DNA from: Aeromonas enteropelogenes
GTDB lineage: Bacteria > Pseudomonadota > Gammaproteobacteria > Enterobacterales > Aeromonadaceae
Assembly (NCBI RefSeq): GCF_000819845.1
Contig: NZ_CDCG01000041.1
Coordinates: 1 to 51,640, forward strand
DNA: 51,640 nucleotides
Direction: 5' to 3'
Position numbers and translations under genes: made by a program. Every line of letters begins with the position of its first letter. Position 1 is the first letter of the stretch. Below are positions 45,459 through 51,640 of the stretch, piece after piece. Under the pieces are notes generated by a model, which worked only from the letters and a program-made list of their open reading frames with translations, was not told the DNA's origin and made no database searches.

Positions 45459-45992
45459 TCAGGCGTGCTTGCGATTGACGATAAACTCGAACGACTCGGC
45501 ACCCAGTTCACGACAGAATTCGGCGAAGGCCGCCTGGGAGCCTTCCGGTTCTCCCTGCTTGGCCAGATTGAGTTGGAAACTCGCTTTGAGCAAGTTGAAT
45601 GGCTGCTGTTCCAGGGTCATGGTCTGCATCGCTTGGATATCCCAGCCGTGGTCGCTGAAAAACTGGGTGCACTGGCTGACGATACCATGCTCGTCACGGA
45701 TCAGGATCTCGGCGTTGGCCCCGACATCGTACTGCAGTGACTGATGACGTTCGGTGCGTTTCATCATGGTGATGAGGTCCCACTCCTGACTGCGCAGGGG
45801 CAGGCTTATCTCGAGCTGCATCAGGCTGTTCCAGTCACCGGACAGCAGCATGATAAAGGTGAATTCATTGCCGAAGATGCCAAGGCGGCTATCCACTATG
45901 TTGCAACCACAGCCACTGACGTGGCGGGTGACCTCATTGACGATGCCGGGCCTGTCCGTGCCGATGGCCGTTACGACCAGGTAGTGAGTCAT
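45459..45992 (-). CDS. gcvR: Glycine cleavage system repressor GcvR
   Basis: GcvR binds and antagonises GcvA, blocking glycine cleavage genes when glycine is low. The 177-residue protein is two ACT domains: HYLVVTAIGTDRPGIVNEVT (residues 3-22) and a second starting near residue 90 (AEILIRDEHGIVSQCTQFF). The start is ATG 45992. It is divergent from dapA and co-transcribed with bcp. Confidence 0.93.
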   Translation of the reverse strand: MTHYLVVTAIGTDRPGIVNEVTRHVSGCGCNIVDSRLGIFGNEFTFIMLLSGDWNSLMQLEISLPLRSQEWDLITMMKRTERHQSLQYDVGANAEILIRDEHGIVSQCTQFFSDHGWDIQAMQTMTLEQQPFNLLKASFQLNLAKQGEPEGSQAAFAEFCRELGAESFEFIVNRKHA

Positions 45993-46195
45993 AAATCTTC
46001 TCTCGTCCGTTATATGTTGCGAAAGCGCCGCTGGGCCACCGATGCGCTGGTCAAATGACGCTTCCCTGGCAGGCGGTGCCGGCTTTCGTTCATGGCGTTT
46101 GGAACCGGATGGTAACACGGCTTGCCCCCTCTCTCCCTTGTTTTTCAAAGGGGGCAGCTTTACCATTACGCCCCTGAAAATCGGGAGAATTATCC

Positions 46196-47083
46196 ATGTT
46201 ACGCGGTAGTATTGTTGCGCTTGTTACCCCCATGCTGACTTCGGGTGAAGTTGACTGGGCCAGCCTGGCCAGATTGGTCGACTATCATGTCAGCGCAGGC
46301 ACCAGCGCAATCGTGGCAGTTGGCACGACAGGGGAGTCGGTGACCCTGAGCGAACAGGAACACATCGCCGTTGTTGAAAAAACCGTTGAATACGCCGCAG
46401 GTCGCATCCCGGTCATTGCCGGTTGTGGCTCCAACAATACCGCCCATGCCATCGAATTGGCCAAACGGCTGGCCAAAACCGGCGTAGTAGCGGGCCTCTC
46501 GGTGACACCTTACTACAACAAGCCCACCCAGGAGGGTCTCTATCGCCACTATTGTGCGATCGCCGAGGCTAGTGGTCTGCCCCAAATTCTTTATAATGTG
46601 CCCGGTCGAACCTGTTGTGATCTCAAGCCGGAGACTGTGGCCCGTCTGGCCAGGGTGCCCGGCATCATAGGTTTGAAAGAGGCGACTGGCGATTTGAGCC
46701 GCACCCCGCTGTTGCGTGAACTGTGTGGCCCGGATTTTGCTCTTTACAGTGGCGACGATGCCACTGGTTGTGATTTTATGCTGCAAGGTGGTGATGGCGT
46801 CATTTCGGTCACCACCAACATTGCAGCGGCCCGGATGGCCGACATGTGTCGTGCTGCGCTGGCCGGTGATGCCGGTCTGGCTCATGACATCGACAATCTC
46901 TTGATGCCGTTGCACAAGACTCTGTTCTGCGAACCGAGTCCGACCCCGGTGAAATGGGCCTGCGCCCGACTGGGACTGATTGCAACGGCCACCTTGCGTC
47001 TGCCGCTGGTTGACCTCACTGCCGAGGGCGAACAGGCGATGGCGCAAGCACTGACCACTGCGGAGTTGATGGCGAGTGTTTAA
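46196..47083 (+). CDS. dapA: 4-hydroxy-tetrahydrodipicolinate synthase DapA
   Basis: DapA condenses pyruvate and aspartate semialdehyde, the first lysine/[23 protein letters not shown] step. The 295-residue protein has [11 protein letters not shown] (about residues 42-52), LYNVPGRT (about 133-140, with the catalytic Tyr), and GLKEATGD (about 160-167, with the Schiff-base Lys). GGGAGAA precedes ATG 46196. The bamC gene starts inside its last codons. Confidence 0.96.
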   Translation: MLRGSIVALVTPMLTSGEVDWASLARLVDYHVSAGTSAIVAVGTTGESVTLSEQEHIAVVEKTVEYAAGRIPVIAGCGSNNTAHAIELAKRLAKTGVVAGLSVTPYYNKPTQEGLYRHYCAIAEASGLPQILYNVPGRTCCDLKPETVARLARVPGIIGLKEATGDLSRTPLLRELCGPDFALYSGDDATGCDFMLQGGDGVISVTTNIAAARMADMCRAALAGDAGLAHDIDNLLMPLHKTLFCEPSPTPVKWACARLGLIATATLRLPLVDLTAEGEQAMAQALTTAELMASV

Positions 47084-48200
47084 ATCAAATGGAAAGGGAA
47101 ATAGAGCCCGTCTGGTGCTGAGTGTCGCGACCGTTGCCGTGCTGGCGGGGTGCAGTACCCCCCAGGATCGCAAGATGGCCAACCGTGGTTTCGAATATGA
47201 AGATGCCCGTCTCGAGGGCCGTGCTTTCTTGATCCCCGCCGGATTGAGCGCCCCCACCTTCAACAGCCAGTTCGATATCCCGCCGCTTCCCGAAAGCAGC
47301 CGTGAAGGTGCCCTCGGTGCCAAAGTTGACGTACGTCCCCCTGCCCAGCTGCTGACCGTGGTACCGGGCAGCCAGGTAGTGCCCAATGCCAGCGAACCCA
47401 CCATCGCCTACTATGCCCTGAGCTCAGGCCAGAGCGTGGAGCGCGATACCTGGTCGTTCCTGATGAACTTCCTGGCCAAGTACAAGGTTTCCACCGAGAA
47501 GCTGGATCAGCAGGCCGGCGTGTTGCAGACCGGCTGGTTTGATAACACAGTCGCCCTCGATGGCTGGGCTGAAGATGACGAAGACTTCAAGATCCGTCAG
47601 CGCTACCAGTTCACGGTTCGCAACGATGAGCAGCGTCATGCCGTCAACATGTCGGTACGGGTGCTGGATCACGAAGAAACTATCGACGGTGAGACCAGTA
47701 ACCGGATGAGCGAGGCCGAGGCCCAGCGCTATGCAGCACGGGTGCTGAACCAGTTCTCTCTCTACTACGACAGCCAGCTCAAGGCTCGCGAACAGCACAA
47801 GGCCAGCGATGGCATGGGGCTTGAGCTGGGTCTGGACAACAACGAACTGGCTGCCTGGGTCGCCAACGGTTCCTTTGAACAGGTATGGCGCCGTCTCAAC
47901 CAGGTACTGCCGAAGTACGGCTTCATCATCAAGGATACCCAGCAGTCGCTGGGCTGGATCGATGTCGAGTATGAAGAGCCGGGTGCCGAGTTTTGGCAGG
48001 CCAAGGGTAGCGAACCGTTCAAACTGGACGAGGAAAAGTACCGCTTCCAGCTGGGCGAGATGGCCGGGGGCAAGACCTCCATCACCCTGTTTGACAAGGA
48101 CAAAAAGCCGGTGTCGTCCGGTGTCATCTCCCAGATGTATATCAGCCTGTCCGAGGCCTTTGCCAAGGGCTTGGCCGACCAGGCTGCAAAAGCAGAATAA
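47076..48200 (+). CDS. bamC: Outer-membrane assembly lipoprotein BamC
   Basis: BamC is an accessory lipoprotein of the BAM complex that inserts beta-barrel proteins. The 374-residue protein has a lipoprotein signal ([14 protein letters not shown], Cys26), and two helix-grip domains ([14 protein letters not shown] near residue 130; [20 protein letters not shown] near 272). GTG 47076 overlaps the dapA end by eight bases, indicating coupling, and dapA-bamC-purC is conserved in Enterobacteriales. Confidence 0.93.
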   Translation: MFKSNGKGNRARLVLSVATVAVLAGCSTPQDRKMANRGFEYEDARLEGRAFLIPAGLSAPTFNSQFDIPPLPESSREGALGAKVDVRPPAQLLTVVPGSQVVPNASEPTIAYYALSSGQSVERDTWSFLMNFLAKYKVSTEKLDQQAGVLQTGWFDNTVALDGWAEDDEDFKIRQRYQFTVRNDEQRHAVNMSVRVLDHEETIDGETSNRMSEAEAQRYAARVLNQFSLYYDSQLKAREQHKASDGMGLELGLDNNELAAWVANGSFEQVWRRLNQVLPKYGFIIKDTQQSLGWIDVEYEEPGAEFWQAKGSEPFKLDEEKYRFQLGEMAGGKTSITLFDKDKKPVSSGVISQMYISLSEAFAKGLADQAAKAE

Positions 48201-48201
48201 C

Positions 48202-48226
48202 AACAGGGGCCTAGTGCCCCTGTTTT
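48202..48226 (+). terminator. Terminator of dapA-bamC
   Basis: AACAGGGGC / GCCCCTGTT with a CTAGT loop, then TTTT. Confidence 0.85.
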
Positions 48227-48342
48227 GTTAGGTTGATCCCCCTGTCAATACAGGGGTTGAAGCGCTTGATATGTTAATCCCCGGAAGCTGGAGCCCGGCG
48301 CTCTTGTTTCATTACACCCACAAACAGGAAGTGTTATTAGCC

Positions 48343-49446
48343 ATGAGTCTTGCAGATCAAGTATTGGCGGTGAACGACGATTTGCCGATCCGCACCGATA
48401 AACCAGTCCATTCCGGCAAAGTGCGCAGCGTCTACTGGTTGACCCCGGCAGACAGTGCCCGACTCATTCAGGAAAAAGGCTACGATGTGCCCGCCGATGC
48501 GCCCCTCGCCCTCATGGTGATTAGCGATCGCATCTCGGCTTTCGACTGCATCTGGCAAGGTGTGGACGGGCTGAACGGCGTGCCGGGCAAGGGGGCGGCG
48601 CTCAACGCCATCTCCAGCCACTGGTTCAAGTTGTTCAAGGAGAAGGGACTGGCCGACAGCCACATCCTGGATATTCCCCATCCGTTCGTCTGGATCGTGC
48701 AAAAGGCCCGTCCCGTGCTGATCGAGGCGATCGCCCGTCAGTACATCACAGGCTCCATGTGGCGTGCCTACCAGGATGGCGAGCGCGAATTCTGCGGCAT
48801 CACCCTGCCGGAAGGACTCGAGAAGGATCAGAAACTGCCGGAAATTCTCATCACCCCTTCCACCAAAGGCATACTGAAAGGCCTGGATGGTGTACCGGAA
48901 GCGGACGACGTCAACGTCTCCCGTGCCGACATCGAGCGTCACTACCAGGCCTTCGGCTTCCGCTCTACGGCCGACATCGATCGCTACGAAGTGCTGCTCA
49001 AAGAGGGCTTCAACGTCATCAGTGACGCCTTGGCCGAGCTGGATCAGGTCTTCGTCGACACCAAGTTCGAGTTTGGCTATGTCCAGGATGCTGCTGGCAA
49101 CGAGAAGCTTATCTACATGGACGAAGTAGGGACCCCCGACAGTTCCCGTATCTGGGATGGCCCCGCCCTGCGTGATGGTCAGATCGTCGAGAAGTCCAAA
49201 GAGGGTTTCCGCCAGTGGCTGCTCAACCACTTCCCGGATCCGGATATCCTGCTCAACAAGAACCGCATGCCGGAACGCTTCGCCCTGGCCCGTGACAACA
49301 AGCTGCCGACCGAGGTGATGATGGATATCTCCCACACCTACGTGGGGATTGCCGAGAAGGTCATCGGCCACCCGCTGGTGCGCGCCGCCAATCCGAAACA
49401 GGAGATCATCGATATCCTGCGCGATCAGTACGGTCTGATCGACTGA
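48343..49446 (+). CDS. purC: SAICAR synthetase PurC (long form)
   Basis: PurC joins aspartate to CAIR in purine synthesis. The 367-residue protein is of the longer form found in Vibrionales and Aeromonadales: [10 protein letters not shown] (about residues 23-32), [15 protein letters not shown] (about 55-69), [10 protein letters not shown] (about 130-139) and DTKFEFGYV (about 240-248). ATG 48343 (MSLADQ) is the chosen start; a nearby GTG 48331 directly follows AGGAA, too close for use. It has its own terminator. Confidence 0.94.
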   Translation: MSLADQVLAVNDDLPIRTDKPVHSGKVRSVYWLTPADSARLIQEKGYDVPADAPLALMVISDRISAFDCIWQGVDGLNGVPGKGAALNAISSHWFKLFKEKGLADSHILDIPHPFVWIVQKARPVLIEAIARQYITGSMWRAYQDGEREFCGITLPEGLEKDQKLPEILITPSTKGILKGLDGVPEADDVNVSRADIERHYQAFGFRSTADIDRYEVLLKEGFNVISDALAELDQVFVDTKFEFGYVQDAAGNEKLIYMDEVGTPDSSRIWDGPALRDGQIVEKSKEGFRQWLLNHFPDPDILLNKNRMPERFALARDNKLPTEVMMDISHTYVGIAEKVIGHPLVRAANPKQEIIDILRDQYGLID

Positions 49447-49521
49447 GGTTCTTGCTCTTTTTTTGTCGCCAGTAAACAAACGTTTGCTGGTGGCGAAATG
49501 AAGCATCGATATGACAAGCCG

Positions 49522-49548
49522 ACGGGTCCCATAGCGGGGCCCGTTTTT
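49522..49548 (+). terminator. Terminator of purC
   Basis: ACGGGTCCC / GGGGCCCGT (imperfect) followed by TTTTT. Another imperfect hairpin with TCGCCA/TGGCGA arms lies at 49466-49497. Confidence 0.75.
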
Positions 49549-49649
49549 ATTGCCGTGACGACAAGCTACTACCTGCCAGCCCGGTTATTTTTTTGTCATT
49601 TTCCCTTGTTACCCTTCGCCTATCGTAGGGATAAGGAAGATGAAAGAAG

Positions 49650-50300
49650 ATGAGGGGTTATCAGAGTTGGCGTAATTTGGCGCTGCTGTGTGCGGCAATG
49701 GGGACGGGGACAGTACAGGCCGCGGTTGAGGTGATGGTACCCGAGGATTTCCGGATCCTGGCGGTGAGCGAGGGTCGGCTGCACGACGAACAGCACGCCA
49801 CCCTGGCCGATGGAGAACAGCAACTGCTGGTGCGTTTCGAAGGGGTGATCCCCAGTCGAAACAGCAGCGAGAACGATCGCCAGATCCGCTCCGAGCCGCA
49901 AATCCTGCGCTATCGGGCCGACAACCAGTCCTTGCAACTGAGCACCAAGGTGCCGGACAAAGAGCAGGGGATGGAGGCCTATGCCAGGGAGCCCGTCATC
50001 GCGTTGCAAGCCGGTGGTCAGCCGCTGCGGATAGCGCAGGATGCGCTGGTGACCCGTGGCATGCTGATCGGCATGGACTGGAACGCCAGACTCGCGGAGT
50101 ACAACCGTAGTGGTGGCAAGGCGGCGTTGCGTGTTGCTGCGCCCGGTGGTGGTGCTGTTGTTGTCCCCGGTGGAGCGACAGCCGCGAGCGCGCCTGTGCT
50201 CCCGCAGAGCGAGCTTGAAGGGCAATTGCAACAGCTGTTCCTGCAGGCCGACCCGGTTCTTCGCAAGCGCTTCATCGGCTGGGCCGTGCCTCAGCTTTAA
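49650..50300 (+). CDS. Secreted DUF2057 (YccT/CsgI-like) protein
   Basis: The 216-residue protein has a signal peptide (MRGYQSWRNLALLCAAMGTG to about VQA) and the DUF2057 body: ADGEQQLLVRFEGVIPSR (about residues 52-69), ILRYRADNQSLQLSTKVPDK (about 87-106), and a C-terminal DPVLRKRFIGWAV similar to the YccT end. In Escherichia coli the YccT (CsgI) protein slows curli subunit polymerisation; whether this member acts likewise is unknown. It is followed by a HIT protein gene. Confidence 0.75.
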   Translation: MRGYQSWRNLALLCAAMGTGTVQAAVEVMVPEDFRILAVSEGRLHDEQHATLADGEQQLLVRFEGVIPSRNSSENDRQIRSEPQILRYRADNQSLQLSTKVPDKEQGMEAYAREPVIALQAGGQPLRIAQDALVTRGMLIGMDWNARLAEYNRSGGKAALRVAAPGGGAVVVPGGATAASAPVLPQSELEGQLQQLFLQADPVLRKRFIGWAVPQL

Positions 50301-50373
50301 GTTTGCCCCCCGTTGCAGTAACGTGAGGGGCTTGCGGCGTGCCTTGCGCCCCTCCTTATGCAACGAGGTCTTC

Positions 50374-50820
50374 ATGTTTGAACTGCACTCCCGCCTTTTG
50401 GCGGATACCCGGCAGCTCGGGGATCTGCCCCTCTGCCGTGTCCTGCTGGCCAAGGACAGCCAGTATCCCTGGCTTATTCTGGTCCCCCGTGTGGCCAATC
50501 TGCGGGAGATCCACCACCTGGCGCCAGAGCAGCAACAGCAGCTGATGCAGGAGTCCTGCGCGGTAGCGAGCCTGATGGAACAGGCACTCAATCCGGACAA
50601 GATTAACATAGGAGCACTCGGTAATCTGGTACCGCAACTCCATGTGCACCATGTCGCCCGTTTCACTACCGACAAGGCCTGGCCGGGTCCTATTTGGGGA
50701 GCTCACCCATCAGTGCCTTATGAACCACAAGTTTTGCAGCAACAGGCCGATATATGGCGTGCCCGACTCGCCAGGCTGACCGGTTTTACCCCTTTGACTG
50801 CTGATAACGGAGCCAACTGA
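50374..50820 (+). CDS. HIT-family protein
   Basis: The 148-residue protein has the HIT nucleotide-binding layout. The motif is QLHVHHVAR (about residues 89-97), the H-x-H-x-H-type core with the first His replaced by Gln, which is usual for this small Pseudomonas/Aeromonas subgroup (N-terminal MFELHSRLLADTRQLGDLPL). HIT enzymes hydrolyse nucleoside phosphoramidates or dinucleotides; activity of this subgroup is untested to my knowledge. ATG 50374 is preceded by GAGG. Confidence 0.85.
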   Translation: MFELHSRLLADTRQLGDLPLCRVLLAKDSQYPWLILVPRVANLREIHHLAPEQQQQLMQESCAVASLMEQALNPDKINIGALGNLVPQLHVHHVARFTTDKAWPGPIWGAHPSVPYEPQVLQQQADIWRARLARLTGFTPLTADNGAN

Positions 50821-50909
50821 GAGGTCCGTCGCTATTTCAGTCCCCGGCCAGCGCTATCTGTTAGAGTTATGGTATAGATAAGCCCATTTTCGATGTTCAG
50901 GAAGGTCCC

Positions 50910-51611
50910 ATGATAGTAACAAGAGCCGATGACGATGCCGTATTGACCACAGAGGATGTGCTGCTCAGCCTGTGCAACTCGGTAACGGATGTCTTGAGTG
51001 CCGCGACCATGAGCCAGGTGCGGTTTTCCGGTATGGTGCAACGGATCAGCAAGACCTGCCTCAAGCCGGATATCGGCTGTTTCGTGCTGTTTGATGGCGG
51101 TTTTTCCGGCCTGGTGGTGATCAACTTCTCCGCCGCGGCCGCCATGGAGCTGTACGAGAGCTACATGCTCAGCATGGGGCTCTCCAAGGAAGATCTCGCC
51201 ATCTCCCACACCTCGGATGAGGTGAGCAACGTGATGGGCGAGCTGATGAACCAGATCGTCGGCAGCTTCACCGTCAAGGTAGGGCGCGACATGCAGACCC
51301 ACATCACCCAGAACCAGCCCAAGATGCTGGCCCTGAACAAGCAGGTGATGCTGAGTGTCGATACCAACCTCGACAACCCGGAATCGCGCCGGGTAACCTT
51401 CTTCACCGCCCGCAACAACATCTTCTATCTGGAGCTGGCGATGGACAAGACCGAGTTCATCCGCATCCACAGCGACGGCATGGATGAGGAGGAGCTGGAT
51501 CCGGATGCCCTGATCGCCCAGGCCAAACAGGGGGCTGCCAAGCCTGCATCTGCTCCGGCGCCAGCCGCCGGCAACGATCATGATGACCTGCTGGACTCCC
51601 TCGGCATCTGA
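50910..51611 (+). CDS. CheX/CheC-like DUF3334 protein
   Basis: The 233-residue protein resembles the CheC/CheX/FliY phosphatase fold: an Asp/Glu-x3-Asn-type element in TSDEVSNVMGELMNQIVG (about residues 101-118) sits before beta strands. I recognise it as DUF3334-like. A disordered Ala/Pro linker (about 204-222) and an acidic tail ending DHDDLLDSLGI follow. CheC/CheX proteins dephosphorylate CheY; this is inferred for the present protein. A GGAAGG site precedes ATG 50910. No chemotaxis gene is visible nearby. Confidence 0.65.
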   Translation: MIVTRADDDAVLTTEDVLLSLCNSVTDVLSAATMSQVRFSGMVQRISKTCLKPDIGCFVLFDGGFSGLVVINFSAAAAMELYESYMLSMGLSKEDLAISHTSDEVSNVMGELMNQIVGSFTVKVGRDMQTHITQNQPKMLALNKQVMLSVDTNLDNPESRRVTFFTARNNIFYLELAMDKTEFIRIHSDGMDEEELDPDALIAQAKQGAAKPASAPAPAAGNDHDDLLDSLGI

Positions 51612-51640
51612 ATCGGTGCCAGCCAGAAAGCAAGAAGGCC

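Overview
The window is a GC-rich stretch of a gammaproteobacterial chromosome, best matched to Aeromonas. The evidence is gene content and order: leuABCD and ilvIH on either side of a TetR/PAP2/glycosyltransferase block, dusB-fis, pta-ackA next to yfbV/yfbU, bcp-gcvR/dapA-bamC-purC, and galU near rssB. The assignment rests on recognised protein families and synteny recalled from Vibrio and Enterobacteriales; no database search was run. No tRNA, rRNA, CRISPR, prophage or insertion sequence was seen.

Layout. 1-5.4 kb: a small lipoprotein with a carbohydrate-binding-like fold, a split class II ribonucleotide reductase (nrdJa-nrdJb) behind two NrdR-like boxes 31 bp apart, and a PIN-PhoH ATPase. 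5.4-9.1 kb: the thiamine ABC importer thiBPQ on the minus strand behind a TPP riboswitch; both thiP and thiQ are followed by a relic of a second, divergent 3' end. 9.2-15.5 kb: a PilZ protein, a transglutaminase-fold protein, and leuABCD with a leuL leader peptide and attenuator. 15.7-20.9 kb: a TetR regulator, a PAP2 phosphatase, an MJ1255/VC2487-type glycosyltransferase, a 50-residue acidic protein, and ilvIH. 21-26.5 kb: a LysE exporter, a CysB-like regulator, an operon of two membrane proteins plus an M20 amidohydrolase (again with a relic 3' end), and an EamA transporter. 26.5-33 kb: dusB-fis, divergent from an outer-membrane factor/HlyD/two ABC-2 permease operon that has no ATPase gene. 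33-39.7 kb: an NAD-binding protein, a DnaT/DnaC-like pair, an RssB-like regulator, a POT peptide transporter, galU and a ComEA-like protein. 40-51.6 kb: pta-ackA, yfbV, yfbU, bcp, gcvR, dapA-bamC, purC, a DUF2057 protein, a HIT protein and a CheX-like DUF3334 protein.

Much of the window is housekeeping: branched-chain amino acids (leuABCD, ilvIH), acetyl phosphate (ackA-pta), lysine/cell wall (dapA), outer-membrane assembly (bamC), purines (purC), dNTP supply (nrdJ) and thiamine uptake (thiBPQ).

The most unusual signal is recurrent tail displacement. At three minus-strand genes (thiQ, thiP, M20 hydrolase) the functional gene stops and is followed within about 0-30 bases by a decayed homologous copy of its own last 13-50 codons. 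That copy still abuts the next gene's ribosome binding site or the shared terminator, which suggests the old end was pushed downstream by a recombinant new end. A much weaker possible fourth case lies between the outer-membrane factor and HlyD genes.
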